Positions 47,299-59,237 of a DNA stretch of 64,000 nt are shown piece after piece. The notes under the pieces were generated by a model that had not been told where the DNA came from, made no database searches, and saw nothing but the letters and a program-made list of their open reading frames with translations. Origin of the DNA: Hyposmocoma kahamanoa (lineage: Eukaryota > Arthropoda > Insecta > Lepidoptera > Cosmopterigidae); contig NW_020654810.1 in the NCBI RefSeq assembly GCF_003589595.1, positions 15,889,652 to 15,953,651 of the forward strand. The letters are read 5' to 3'. The stretch's first letter is position 1. Each line of letters opens with the position of its first letter. The position numbers and the translations under genes were made by a program.

Positions 47299-48573
47299 AG
47301 GCGCACTATAAGTTTCCGAAATGAATAAGAAAAAATTTCTATATACGGTCAGAAATGAATTTTTGATTCTCAAAATATTCTCCGTTAACGTTACTGCACT
47401 TTTTCATACGATTGAACCAATTTTGAAAACATTTATGCCACTCCTCCGTGACAATCTCTGAAACATATTTTTCATACTCTGCGACAGCCTCTTCAGGTGA
47501 TGAAAATCGTTGACCGCGTAACTGGTTCTTAATTTTTGGAAATAAATAAAAGTCATAAGGTGCCAGGTCGGGACTGTACGCGGGATGGCTCATAAGGTCA
47601 ACGTTGTTCACCTTCAAAAATTCATTTGTCCGTCTGGTCGTGTGAGAACTGACATTATCGTGGTGCAAGATGATACGGCGGTTACGGTTATTTTTACAGA
47701 ATTTGTCAATAACTTCCGGCAAACAAATGGTCGTGTACCAATCACTATTCACGGTACAACGACAGTAGCCACGTGTCCAGTTTTATTAAAAAAAGGAGCA
47801 ATCATACGCTTAGAGGCACTTTGCACGCGCGCCACTTTGGTTGGTTTCGGCTCATCTCGAAAGACCCATACGCTCGATTGCTGCTTTGTTTTGGGATTGT
47901 AAATATAAATCCATGTTTCGTCCTCTGTTACTATATCCCACACCAAATTTGATGCCCCTTCGTTGAATCTGGTAAGCATGGCATTGCACCTTGGTCTCGT
48001 CTCTTGAGACGCGATCCGTTTGTTGAGCCTCAGTCAAATTGTGTGTGATCCACAGCTTTTTCACACCCAAATGTTTGGGTAATATTGACTGTATTTGACT
48101 CATGCCTATGCCTAAAGATGCCCGAATCTCATGGTCCCGAATGTCACATGCCTGTCTGTTTTGATGATACGGCGCATAGCATCGATGTTTTTGTTGTTCA
48201 CAGCAGTGGACGGACGACCATCATGAAATTCGGCACTGAGATTCACACGACCGCGTTCGAATTCTGCAAATCAGCTACAAATAGTCGTCTTGCATGGTGC
48301 TTCATCGCCAAAAGCAGTTTGAAGCCGAGCGAAGCTCCGCTGAGCTGTTGAATTACACAATTACAAAGTCGCAGAAAATCATACTACGAAAATTTTCACG
48401 AGTAAAATCCATGGTGATGTAGACAACCAATTCCTAAAATGACGCCACAATTCAAAAACAAGTGACAGTCAGATGAAACAAGTTGTATTCTACAGCCAAA
48501 GAGTTCCATGTTCAAATTAATTTTTAAATATTGTTTATATAAGTGGCCAGTTCCGGAAACTTATAGTGCGCCC
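47299..48573 (-). mobile_element. Mariner-family DNA transposon, inactive
   Basis: The ends are inverted repeats: GGCGCACTATAAGTTTCCG at 47300-47318 and its exact reverse complement at 48554-48572. The right end abuts TA (48574-48575), the mariner target; the nearest TA on the left is at 47293, six bases out. At about 1.27 kb this is the normal size of a mariner with a single transposase gene. The transposase is broken, so this copy cannot move by itself. Confidence 0.9.
47339..48412 (-). pseudogene. Mariner transposase (D,D34D type), broken
   Basis: Mariner transposase cuts and rejoins DNA at TA sites. Read down from the ATG at 48412, it starts MDFTRENFRSMIF, then passes FGDEAP, FERGRVNLSAEFHDGRPSTA and IRASLGIGMSQIQSILPKHL. 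The catalytic part follows: VTEDETWI (first Asp), IILHHDNVSSHT (second Asp) and SPDLAPYDFYLFPKIKNQL (third Asp, 34 residues after the second). It ends near FISDRI. Breaks: a frame change near 48360, a TGA in place of Trp after TTICS near 48280, a frame change near 48130, and another near 48030. The C-terminal 137 codons (47339-47752) are intact. All three catalytic residues survive. The family normally has about 345 residues, and the span here fits that. Confidence 0.9.
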
Positions 48574-50130
48574 TATGTAGATGTGTCTTTTGTTAAAAAA
48601 AATACAATAAAGTGTTCCATTACGTTCAAACTGTACTAAATCCGGATGTTAACATGAAAAAGGTTCTTAGTGTGTGGTTTTTAGTTCCGGCGGACATATG
48701 AATGGAGTTAATTGGACAATCGACTCATTGAGGCGTGCTGAGGCGGGCAGTTTGGCCGGCGTGGACTGAGCGCGTGCCAGTTGGCGATTGCTGGCCCGCT
48801 AATCAGGTCTTGGGGAGCATTATTGAAGTAATCGCAAGTACGTTTCAGGTTTTAGAAATTTTGTTTAATGTTAGACGAAATATTATGACGACATAAACGA
48901 TATACTTAGGTAGTATTTTAAAATTAGGCGTCTTGCATTAATATCAATAATTACATTAAAATCTTTTTGTATATTTGGCTATTCTAAGTTGTCTATGCTA
49001 AAACACAGAGTCTTCAACGCCAACATATACGTACCTCTGTTATATGTTTTTGTCAAGCTAAGTTTCTTTTATTATGCGCTAGCTGTGAGTGGAGTGGTTT
49101 GAGAATTGCGCCCGTTCTCAATTTTTCGGTTGTCGTGCCCGCAGCGGGGTGCTTTTAAGTGCTGATTAAAAGTTTCATGTGTTGGCAGAGAAATTGAGGT
49201 TGCAATCCTTAGTAATGAGCAAGCGCATTGTTGCTATTAGGTACATATTTAAAAAGCAAGCATTCCGCGCCAAGTGCATGTGCTCTCTTAAAAATGTTGA
49301 AGAAATTGATTTTTAATTCCGAAAAGTAAGTTACTTAAGTAAACCTGGTGGAAACATGTCAACACTGTTAGCATAACAAGACACTCAGCGGCATTTGTTA
49401 GCTATAAACCGACTGAATCTAATGCGACACGGCTCCAAACGGAATTGTTCATTACGACCGAACCCCTTAACTCTGTTGAGGTAATTCTGTATGCATTCGT
49501 TCAGGCGCACTCAAGTCGAAAAACCAGCACGCGTGAAGACGGTACGGCGTTAGGACAAGGACGGCAAACAGTGGAGGTGCGAAGAATAATTTCACGGTCC
49601 GTAAGCACAGTGTTGACAACAAATATCAGTTCAGGACTTGGCAGGTGTACTGCGGTCGACGCTGCCGGTGTCATTCCCACTCCGTGAACAAATAGGGACT
49701 ACTATTCAACGGAAATTCGGTTAGGTAATTTGAAAATAGAGAGTAATTACAGTTCGAAAAAATTACGTTCTTTTCTTGTAATTACATTAATTATACATCA
49801 TTAACAATAATCCTTGGAAGGGAAGGCGCGGAAAGTACGCAAACAACTACAAGGTCTATTTTGTCACCAGCAGTGTTAAACGAAGCAATTTCCGGTACTT
49901 AAATTGACTCCTCTCTCTCTGTGAAATTGGTTTTGAGAAATGAGCTTTAGGGCTGTTTAAATTGGTTAACTTGGTACGGTTGAAATTGGAAACGAAGTCG
50001 GTAAATATTTCTAAGATTAAACAATATTAAATTAGCTGTCAATCCTGGACTAGGAATGGATAAAAATCTGCAAATTCGTTAAGTAGGTACATTTAATGAA
50101 TTTTCAGATTTTTATCCCTAAGTATTCGGA
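48574..50130. other. No gene recognised; GC-richer patches
   Basis: 48720-48840 (GGCGGGCAGTTTGGCCGGCG) and 49440-49690 are GC-richer than the surroundings. The latter has an 80-codon frame with no domain (ending CTAVDAAGVIPTP), and an acceptor-like TGCATTCGTTCAG at 49502. No exon can be supported. Confidence 0.3.
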
Positions 50131-50386
50131 GTAGCAGTAGAGCTCTCTGTGAAAGAGTTCGCCAAGAGGAAACTACTGCCACCTTACATATTTTCGGTTT
50201 TTAAGGGTGCTTGGAGTTTTGAAGGGTGGACTTGTCAATGTACGTCTCAAGTTGACGGGCGCAGTGGCAGTGTCCCTCAGATCTAAGCGATTTAAAGGTC
50301 TGAGCGGCTGCAGCTGGACAGGCGTGTCGCTTACCACCATGTGCACGACTTGTTCGTCTCGTGACTTGTTATCATAAACAAAAAAA
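50131..50386 (+). mobile_element. SINE family S, lacking its hairpin
   Basis: From GTAGCAGTAGAGCTCTCTGT to CTTGTTATCATAAACAAAAA. The CCGCCAAGCAGTAATG...CATTACTGC block has been lost between TTACATATTTTC and GGTTTTTAAGGG. Confidence 0.8.
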
Positions 50387-50727
50387 TTCCAAAGCATTTC
50401 TAAGTTAGCAATTAAAAGATGACTATTTAAAGATAAAACCACAATAGATAACTTGAATAACACACACAAAAAATACACTGTATCGGTTAGGAACCGAACT
50501 CGGAAGCACTTGGCATAAAACCAAACTGCAACTGGTTGTTACACCACTTCCTTACACTGCTAGTTATTTTATTTCCCTTTTATTATTTATGAAAGAATAA
50601 AGGATTATTTTGGAATAGCCAGAACGAAAACGACTAACCTTTGAATTTAGTCTTTGAATGTTACAACTCTTCAAATCTTACGTGAATTCTTCATTACAAA
50701 TTTCAACCGATTTATTCGATTATGAAC

Positions 50728-51264
50728 CTTTTTTATATTATGTAGGCAGCAAACAAGCATACGGCCTGCCTAATGGAAAACGGTTACCGTCGCCTATAAA
50801 CGCCTGCAACACCAGGGCCGTCACTAGCGCGTTGCCGACCCTTTAAGATCCGTCTCAAACCTCTTTTGAAGGGGTTCATGCTGTATTCCTGCGGGAAAAC
50901 CCCGACAGGGAGTTCATGCCTAATTGTACGTGGGAGAAAGGTCCTGTGAAACAGTACAGTACGAGATCGACTCTGTTAGAGATTGTGAGGATGGACTCCC
51001 TGCCGGTGGCGAGCGGTGCGATGGTAAAATGTTGGTGTTGGCATCATGTCAAACAATTCTTCAGAACTTTAACTATTGTACAGGCGATAGAACAAGCATA
51101 GGGAGGCAAAGTCTCCTCCAAGACAGTGGTTCAATATCGTCTATAAGCACAGGATCGTCAACAATTCTCATAGCACGTCTTTGAACCGCGTCAAAGGGCC
51201 CACCCAAGCTGGCATCCAGGAGCTCCTGCCCAAAGATGGCAGCAGTGTCCCATAGTATCCTTGC
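50728..51264 (-). pseudogene. Jockey-like LINE, reverse transcriptase C-terminus and 3' UTR
   Basis: On the minus strand from 51262 the frame reads RILWDTAAIFGQELLDASLG, GPFDAVQRRAMRIVDDPVLI and DDIEPLSWRR. After one frame change it reads ASLCLFYRLYN, then SSEELFDMMPTPTFYHRTAR HRQGVHPHN, and FHRTFLPRTIRHELPVGVFP near the end. This is the post-polymerase region of a lepidopteran Jockey-type ORF2. The 3' UTR follows (GGCAACGCGCTAGTGACGGC, CCTGGTGTTGCAGGCG, GGCAGGCCGTATGCTTGTTT), and a short A-rich end faces 50728. Stops and shifts make it inactive. It matches the remnant at 1510-1821 in order of motifs. Confidence 0.8.
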
Positions 51265-51436
51265 ATAATAATGTCAAGTAAATGCAACTAGACGCAATAA
51301 GAAATTGTTTCTATTTTATTATTTATTTTATTATATTATAAACAGACATGGTCGCTGACCGAGTTCCAGAAGTCAAAATTCAAGATCTGCCACAGGGCGA
51401 TGGAACGCAGCATTGTGGGCTTTGAACGTATTGACG

Positions 51437-51625
51437 TTTTTTTATAATATCAAGTGACAGGACGAACAAGACGTGCGACTTTTGGCAATCAACACGCCTT
51501 CACAGCAGTTGCGGTCCCATTAGTGGTAGTGGTAGTAATGCTTACGTTACTGCTTGGCAGCAGAAATAGATAAGGTGGTAGTACTTCCCTAGACAAACTC
51601 TTTTACAAGGAGCTCTACTGCTATT
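51437..51625 (-). mobile_element. SINE family S with a large internal deletion
   Basis: Both ends are present (TTTTTTATAATATCAAGTGA; GGAGCTCTACTGCTATTAAA) but about 110 bp of the middle are missing, joining CAGTTGCGGTCCC to GTAATGCTTACGTTACTGC. Confidence 0.8.
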
Positions 51626-53046
51626 AAAAAAAGTTGTCTCTTACACGGCGTTTAAATTTGATGTTTCTTAAAATATTACATAGTCAAAGTGCGCCCGAGT
51701 CTATACTTTTAAGGAACATCTCTAAAAAACAGAAGTTTTTGTTTAGATAAGTAAGCATAGAGATAGATAGATAGGTGCATTCATATACATTATATAAAAT
51801 CTCCGTAATTTTGTGGCCGATATTTTACATCAAATTTATAAAAACTTTCTATAATGCAGACATTCATAAATGCGTCTTTAAAAGAATGCGTTATAAACGT
51901 CAATGGGGTTTTATTTAGACGTGCTCTGCGATTGAAGATTAAAGAAATCCACGGAGAGAGATTAGTCAGTCTAATTCTTTTTAAACTGTTAAACTGGCTA
52001 ATCTCGTTACCTTTGAAGTAAATTAATTCCATTCTATTTAGTTTTTTTTCTATCATTGTTAGGTATACATTCGCTCGTAATTACGTAATAAGATAAGAAT
52101 AATTTATTTCTTTTGTAACTGCAATTTTTAACCATATAGTAGGTATACATAGTATCTCTTTTTTCTTTTTTGTATTAAACTTATTTGCTTTTTTTTAACA
52201 TTAATGGCCTTGACTTCTCATTTAGCCAATAAAAGATGGGAAAACAGAATTACAGGTTATGGAAGAGGTACGGAATCTGGATGAAAAAGTATATAGTAGT
52301 CAGTAGGTGGTAGGTTGAGTAAGTGGATAGCTATTACATATCGGCATATATATTAAAGCTTGATATTATTATTTTCTATGAATAGGGTCAGTACATTATA
52401 AACGTCTTTGTTATATGAATATAATAAACTTGTTATGGAAGTGGGGAATGGGACACTGATTCCCAGGAGTTGGGATACGAAAGTATCATGGTTAATTGAG
52501 GGGCAGGATAATAAGATATGCCCCGCACGAGCCCAAAATGACAGAAAGTTAAAATAATATTTACACCCCTTCTCTAGCGATTAATTACCGCACATTTTCC
52601 TACCTTGCACCGTTAGCAGACACTAAATTAAAGGCTTATCAAGACAACGTTAATAACTTGAGCAATCACATACAAACTTCTTTAATAACATCATGTAACC
52701 CAATCTTCTATGTCATTATGCAGAGATAAGTGTCGGGGGCAGACCGCGACTATAATTCAACCCCTTCACTCCCTGCACCCCCTACTAACCCCCTGAAGCT
52801 CAACTGCTAAGAACTGTTGTCACGTCTCCAACAAGCGAAGTCTTGTTGCAAACGAGAGCCTCTACATTAAGGAAAATTATCCTGCAGGTTGTGTGAATAT
52901 ATCAGTTATTTTTTATCAGTTATGCCCGATGTTAGGAGTTTAATTTAAATGGCGATTTAAAGGCTTTTTTTCGAAATGATAGGTAAGTACCTTTTTCCAG
53001 AAATCTGTCATCATCATCAGCATGTATTTTTACTATTCATTTTTTT
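51626..53046. other. No gene recognised
   Basis: AT-rich. 52735-52800 is C-rich (GCACCCCCTACTAACCCCCT) and unique in the window. Confidence 0.4.
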
Positions 53047-53209
53047 ACAGACACATGGGACTTGCAACGAAAGTTTTAAGGTGACGAGCCCTTCAGATTT
53101 TTGTGATTTAAAACTCTTGGTGACACTGTAACTGTTATGGACAGGTGTGTCGCTTATATCCAGGCGCACGACTTGTTCATCTCGTCATTTGGGATAATAA
53201 AAAAAAAAC
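53047..53209 (+). mobile_element. SINE family S, 3' half only
   Basis: It begins at ACAGACACATGGGACTTG and ends TTGGGATAATAAAAAAAAA, a 5'-truncated insertion. Confidence 0.75.
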
Positions 53210-53631
53210 AAGGTTACAAGATAAAGTTGCTGTACTTTATAAATAAAAGCAACTGTGAATAGGTAATGCGACTACTCCAATCATTCTTTGTCTTTCAAAA
53301 ATTTTTATGAACTTGGACGCCTATTAGAATTAAATTTTCATCTGTCAGTTGCTTACATTACAAATAGATTTGACAGAGTTAGAGAAACAACATTTAAATT
53401 TAGTTTGGTACAGAAACATTATTACGTGCAAAAATAATTTTCATTTAGATGGAATTTTATTAATTTAAATTTTGGCTATACTTAGTACTTAACAAAAAAC
53501 AGACAATTTTTACATTGGAATTATAAATCGAACATCTTTCTGACTCCTATAGTTGATAATACAGATAAGCTTTCAATAACATATCCGTTGAGAATAGGTA
53601 CAAAATTGGCACTTATAATAAAATATCAGTA

Positions 53632-53786
53632 ACTGCGCCCGTCTCCCTGAGAAATACTCGTAAGTTCAAGTCCCTTCACAACCGGAAACCAGTAATGCTG
53701 CCATTATTGCTTGGTGGCAGAAATAGGTAAGGTGGCAGTACTTCCCTGGACGAACTCTTTCACAAAAGGGGCTCTACTGCTACTAA
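53632..53786 (-). mobile_element. SINE family S, 5' half only
   Basis: From AACTGCGCCCGTCTCCCTGA through GTAATGCTGCCATTATTGC to GGCTCTACTGCTACTAA. The poly(A) half is missing. It complements the 3' half at 53047, but on the opposite strand. Confidence 0.75.
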
Positions 53787-53822
53787 TATCTACTGGCAAT
53801 GTTTTTAAGACTTTTCAATTAA

Positions 53823-54040
53823 CTGCCTCCGTGGCCGAACGGTTAGCATGCTGGCCTGACACGCAAAGGTTCCAGGTTCGATTCCTTCGATTTTTAGATT
53901 TTGAGTTTTGATTCGGGCCGGGAGTAATATTTGTATGGCCTACATTTATTTCTCTCGTGAGTTTGGGTGTCATTTGTGGTTGTCTATGTGTGTGTTCATG
54001 GCACCCGCGATACAGGGTTTCCCTAGTGCGGGTATTAAAA
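53823..54040 (+). repeat. tRNA-derived SINE, family T1, copy with internal insertion
   Basis: GCCTCCGTGGCCGAACGG and GGTTCCAGGTTCGATTCC are followed by an extra segment of about 30 bp (53886-53912) before CGGGCCGGGAGTAATATTTG. The body then matches 13145-13260 closely. Confidence 0.75.
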
Positions 54041-54138
54041 AAATCTAAAATTTTACAATTTTAGGTTTTCTACAAAGGTTAGCAAAGATAAGTTTTTTCG
54101 CAATTAACTATATATAGGTTTTAATAATCATAAATAGT

Positions 54139-54325
54139 TAGCCTATATCTAGTCCCACCATTGGGACACTGAGCACATCTCCTCCCCTAAAGACGGTTTG
54201 GGCTATAGTTCCCATCCGGGCCCAATGCGTATTGGGAACTCCACACACATTAAATTGCTTTGTAGGTTTCTTCACGATGTTTTCTTATTTCGTATCTTAA
54301 TTTATCTTATTAGGTTGCCACGGTT
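54139..54325 (-). repeat. RTE-tailed SINE, family R, degraded copy
   Basis: On the minus strand ACCGTGGCAACCTAATAAGA and GAAAACATCGTGAAGAAACC are followed by TACGCATTGGGCCCGGATGG and CCAATGGTGGGACTAGATAT. The B-box part of the head is deleted. Confidence 0.6.
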
Positions 54326-55261
54326 TATAATAATAATAGTAATAAAAAATTACTTTTCTGTGGTGTCTCGCTTCCTGATGCAGAAAGCGGTCATGTTTGA
54401 TATGTCACGTGTTGTTCGCCTGTTCTTGACCCTAAGTACCTGACCCTAGCCGAAAGTGCCTTTGCCGGCGAATAACGCCTCTCCCATTTAAAAATTCACA
54501 ATGGATCTATTAAGTCATGGGCGAGACGAGAGTCTAAAATAGATACTCACAGAAATATAGATACAACAGAAAATAATAATAATAATATTACGGAATAATT
54601 TGAAATTATTTATTCTGAGGATTTTGGGTTTCTAAGAGAGTTTTACGACACGTCAGTTAACATTGTTCCATGCAACAGCTTATATCAATTTTTGTCATAT
54701 TTCGGGACGTACATGGCAAACCGTAATTGATAATGTAGAAACCGGAGTCGGTATAATTTCCTCCGCCACCGGACCCGAGTGAGATTTTAACTTTCCCATC
54801 GACTCAGCTAAGTTTTAATTTCATTGTAAGATTCTCGGAATTGTACGAGTGCAGTGTGATTGCTTCTTTACTTCCTTTTGTTCCTGTATTCAGTTGAAAG
54901 TTTATTTGAGTGTAAAAGGATTAATTGTATTAAAGTAGTGATAAGAGAGCGTAACACCTTTGTTTTGCGGGAGCTCAAGTGGTAGTGAACCTCAACTTCT
55001 TAACCGTTTAATAATAGAACAATTAATGTACCGATAATCGATTTCTTTGTCTCAAACTACAGAATTTCTTGTTCTTAATTTATGTGAAATTCTTGTACCA
55101 GAGCATCTAGACCAGAGCCAAAATAGAAAAGGTCACTTCCCAAATTGGTCGAAATCCGAGATGTCCTCACCCAGCTCTCTCAATGAAAACCGGTATGTCA
55201 CTGAGGTATAAGCGTACACATATTAGAGGCGTTTTTAAAAAAAAAAGATTATATAAAAGCG
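54326..55261. other. No gene recognised
   Basis: AT-rich to neutral unique DNA. Confidence 0.4.
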
Positions 55262-55345
55262 TACAGGACAGGTCGCTGTGGCATTCTTTGGGGGAGGCCT
55301 ATGTTCAGCAGTGGACGTCTTTTGACTGAAATGATGATGAAAGCC
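55262..55345 (+). repeat. RTE-type LINE 3' end
   Basis: CAGGTCGCTGTGGCATTCTT, GGGGGAGGCCTATGTTCAGC and AGTGGACGTCTTTTGACTGA are followed by AATGATGATGA, the stereotyped end of lepidopteran RTE elements. Only the last 80 or so bases are present. Confidence 0.8.
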
Positions 55346-55443
55346 GTACAGTTTAGGAATTGCTGCTTATTTATCATTATAATGTTCATATTATTCTTTT
55401 AAATGTTGGTCAAATACAATTCGAACGCATTTAGAATTTGGTA

Positions 55444-55735
55444 ACAGTGGAGCTCCTTGTGAAAGAGTTCGTCCATGGAAGAACTGCCACCTGACCTATT
55501 TCTGCTACCTAGCAGTAACATTATTGCGTGCCGGTTTTGAAGGCTATCGATGCTGACGAAATTACAGGCACATCAGACTTATCAACTTAAGTCTCAGGGT
55601 GACGGGCGCACTGGCAGTGCCCCTCAGATCTTTGTGTTTCAAAGCTTTGAGTGGCACTGCAATTATGGACAGGCGTGTCGCTTACTACCAGGTGCACGAC
55701 TTGTTTGTCCCGTCACTTGGTATCATAAAAAAAAA
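55444..55735 (+). mobile_element. SINE family S, near full-length copy
   Basis: From ACAGTGGAGCTCCTTGTGAA to CTTGGTATCATAAAAAAAAA. The hairpin is reduced (AGCAGTAACATTATTGCGT). The 90-codon frame that starts inside it is an artefact. Confidence 0.85.
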
Positions 55736-56576
55736 GAATGCATTGTTTGTTTTAACATAAAGATTTTCCATTCAATTTTTTTAAAATTCGTAATTTTTGC
55801 GGTTTTTGATATTTTTAAATAATGCAATGATAAATTAGTGTAAGCTTCATTTCGACACTAGATACTTAGTTTTTCGTTTCTTTATTATCCCGTACATTCA
55901 ATTTTCAAATTCAAAATTTACCTTTCAATGCCACGCCACGACTTGGTCACCAATTTCTATTTTTGCGCCCAATTTCAACTTTCTATGTCAAAATGTTTCG
56001 GAGAGAATTATCTGTAACAGACGGTTGCCGAAGTGATTTCATTTCGCATTCCCAATATTGGTACGGAGTACTACAATTCTGAAACGTGTAAGCCAAAATA
56101 GTTTGTATACTTTTGGAATTTTACCAGGAATTCGAACTCTATACTCTGAATTAACTCCTCTCGGATATGACAACTCATCGCAGAAGAATGTTAATGCCTA
56201 TAAAATATAACGGACTGAAAATTTGGCTTACACCTATCTACTCGAAACTAGCTTAAGAAATTATCACCAAGACTTGGCTATATGATGTTATACCTTCGCT
56301 CATTCCTTAACGGAAAGAATTAAAAAAAAAGCATCAGATGTACGAGCTTACTCCATTTTGACAGACTTTAAAAATGACCACCATAAAGATATAATATTTC
56401 CCGCGAAAAAATGTTAGAAAATTAAACTATTGAAGAAAAATTACATTCTAAAATCTGGCAGTATGACCAACTAGATGCCTTAGCCTGTCACGAAGGACGA
56501 AAAATTTTACTAAACATTTTGGTAAGCGACCGCTATCCAGAGATGTCGTATATGTTTTTTTTAAAGAATACAATCA
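55736..56576. other. No gene recognised
   Basis: AT-rich. The last part may be decayed LINE sequence upstream of the remnant at 56577, but I cannot align it. Confidence 0.3.
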
Positions 56577-56889
56577 GTCGTCAGACTATACTCTCTTCGG
56601 AGCATACTGCCAGAGCTTCTACATGTATGCTCTATGGACCATCCTCACACTGGGATCGTACAGTGTCTTGCGAGTTCAATGTAATAACACCTTCAAGGCT
56701 TTGTAGAGACTCCCCCGTTTCTGCAGTGCATCCATTTCTATGCTATCATACGTAAAATGTCCACATCAATAGTACGAAGAGTGAGGGGTAGCAGCAACGA
56801 GAGCCTGAAGATGATAGCAGACAGGACGCATGCAGCACTGTTCCGGAGGTTCACTGAGTTACATGTTTTACGTGTGAGTCAGTGAGCCG
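56577..56889 (+). pseudogene. LINE reverse transcriptase, C-terminal remnant (second type)
   Basis: The first frame reads FGAYCQSFYMYALWT and ILTLGSYSVLRVQCNNTFKA, then L, stop, RLPRFCSAS. After a frame change it reads FYAIIRKMSTSIVRRVRGSS, NESLKMIADRTHAALFRRFT and ELHVLRVSQ, stop. The order AYCQ..Y...LW, Y..LRVQYNNAFR.L, LPR.CSAS, F.A..RK...SLVRRVR.S is a common C-terminal signature of lepidopteran LINE polymerases, different from the Jockey type at 1510. About ten residues between CSAS and FYA appear deleted. One stop and one shift make it a pseudogene. Confidence 0.75.
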
Positions 56890-57252
56890 CTGGGGGATCT
56901 GGATTCATCCTGTTTGAGGTTAATACACTATTATGTAATTTGTCAGCCTGTAGAGTGCCTGTACCCTACTTATCCTAATACTAATATAATTATAAGGTAT
57001 GTTATATTACTAACTTACTAATTTGCAAGGACTATGTTGTCTGAAAATAGAATATTTTTATTATTTGTTTTATTTTATAAGCAAAATTTGTAAGTTCGTG
57101 TTTTGAGCGCTTCAGACTCTCTTAGTCATCGAACACAAGGATTCGTTTTAGTTTTCTGATGTTCCCACCATCAACCAGTGCATTGGCGACAGCATTCGGA
57201 TGAGTATTGAGGCAACCCCTGTATGGTCGAAAATCGTTGGTATCTTATCATC
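56890..57252. other. No gene recognised
   Basis: AT-rich; probably includes the 3' UTR of the preceding LINE. Confidence 0.3.
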
Positions 57253-57315
57253 TAATCATTTATTCCATAGGTAAAATTTTTACACTTGAAAACGTTAGTT
57301 TAAAGCTACTGCTTG
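57253..57315 (-). repeat. LINE family A 3' UTR fragment
   Basis: AATCATTTATTCCATAGGTA, AAATTTTTACACTTGAAAAC and AAAGCTACTGCTTGTT match 4780-4840. Only the last 60 or so bases of the UTR are here. Confidence 0.65.
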
Positions 57316-58700
57316 TTTTTCAGAGAGAACGTGGTTTTCAGAGTTCCTGGTGTACCATGTGGCACCACTGATCAGTTCGACGGATGTTGTTTTCGATTTT
57401 GTTGAAGGCGGTTAGGTATTTAATTTGATCTATTCTTACATATTAGCATAACTTATATACTATCTATAGACAGAACGAGATTGTTACGAGCTACAATTCA
57501 AGATTTGAAGAAGGTACTAAATTGAGAACACAAACCTACAAAAATCCTACAATAAGTAAGTAGTTGTAGTAACGAAACATAGTTAAATGTGTTGTACATA
57601 TTGCATATTTTTTCTCATTTTAAATTAATTAATCAAAATCACAGAAATTCGTAGTTAAATTAAAAAGGTTTGTTTCGTCACAAAAACTGTACCTGTAAAA
57701 TGAATAAATGTTGCAAACAACTGCGATTAAACGGTAAACAAAAGTTGAACTTCTCTTAGTAATCAAGAGCTAAGACGACAACTTATTTAATTTGCATAAA
57801 CAGTTTTGCATAAGATTGTTTTACCCAATGAAAGGGTGTTCCACAAGAACGAAATAAAACTACAGGTTTACTATATTATAATATGGACAACTTCATTTTA
57901 TTGTACAGGTTCTGACTACAAATAAACGTAGATCACTTGCTCACTTAGATCACCAATTTGTACGAAGAAATATTAAATTTTCAGCAAATTATTTTAGTCA
58001 AATAGTTTTAAGTTTTAAATAATCTTTGTAAATTTTGTGTAGCAAATCGATGGCTTTCTCAAACTCGTATCTTAAAAAGAGTGATTATTCAGGAGATGGC
58101 AAAACTTTGTATATTTGTTTTAAATTTCTTATCAAGGATATCATTTGGATGCATTACTTCAAGAATAGGCAAAAGCCATTGGTGAATATGAAGGAAATGT
58201 GATGTGAAATCAGCCTGCAAAATTTGTATATACAATCCATTTTTTGCATTTCAGTAACTTTGTGCTTTAAGACACGATTTTGAGAAATTAAGGCGACGAA
58301 ATGTTTATTACAAGCTTAGTCATTGGTTAAAAAAAGCTATTTAAATTCTGTGTAAGTTCGATTAAATCAATAAAGAAAAAAGATAAAGAAACTTTAATTC
58401 ACTTCGTTAGCATTTTGCTAAGTTTCCAATTGCACTTGTAATGTAATAGTTGACGCATAAATCTGCAGTTACTTTGCTTAATCTGCGTAAGCAGGCAGCA
58501 TAGACTACGTCCAGGGTACTTATAAGGCAGAGTGTCAAATACAAAAATTGACCATAATCTTAATGCGAAATAAACAGTAGTGCTTGTGTGTATTTAATGA
58601 CAAATAATGTTGAGAATGTTCAATGTAAAGTATACTTTATCGAAAGCATAATGAGATGAATAGGTGCGTGTGATAAGTTATAAACTTTTGTTATGCGTTC
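57316..58700. other. No gene recognised
   Basis: AT-rich unique DNA, with chance ORFs shorter than 60 codons. Confidence 0.4.
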
Positions 58701-59237
58701 CATCGTGCTATTGAGTATACAACCATAAATGGACACGAAATAAAGTCATCCATCCCTGGCAACTCAAGGCAAATGGGCTTTATATATCACTTTTAAATAT
58801 CAACTCTCGTTTGCACTGAAATCACAAATTAGAAAACTGAAATAGTACAGCGTCAACAACTGACCTGTGTGACCTGTGTGTACGTCTCCGTATATTTCAA
58901 AAACATTCTATATTGCAATAGAGATAATTCTCTAACTATGGGGGTCTGTTCTATTCTGTTGTGTGGGAAAAACGCAAAACATCTAATTACAAAACAATTC
59001 ATTGGTAATTAAATATTAAATATGTAATTTTTCAATTTTCGTCCTCTATAGCAAAGCTCAAGTTAAACTAGTCGATTTGAAGTGAGACAATTGACGACGG
59101 GAGTCGTCGTGAAGTGTTTTGAATTCGGGCTGGCCAATCGGAGCGCAGTTGTCACCGTAATGATTTGGCAGAAAATTTTTAAACATGTTAAATGACATTT
59201 CGTCTCTATTTCTGGTTCTATACTCGATGGATCGTGC
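58701..59237 (-). mobile_element. hAT-like non-autonomous transposon, copy 2 (with target duplication)
   Basis: The element at 58709-59229 (521 bp) is inverted relative to copy 1. Its ends are TATTGAGTATACAACCATAA and the inverse of CATCGAGTATAGAACCAGAA. The flanks CATCGTGC (58701-58708) and GATCGTGC (59230-59237) agree at 7 of 8 bases, consistent with an aged 8-bp duplication. Internal matches to copy 1 include TGCGCTCCGATTGGCC (reverse strand) and GAGACGTACACACAGGTCA (reverse strand). A short GACCTGTGT duplication lies near 58860-58880. Frames of 116 and 68 codons at its right end are chance. Confidence 0.85.
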
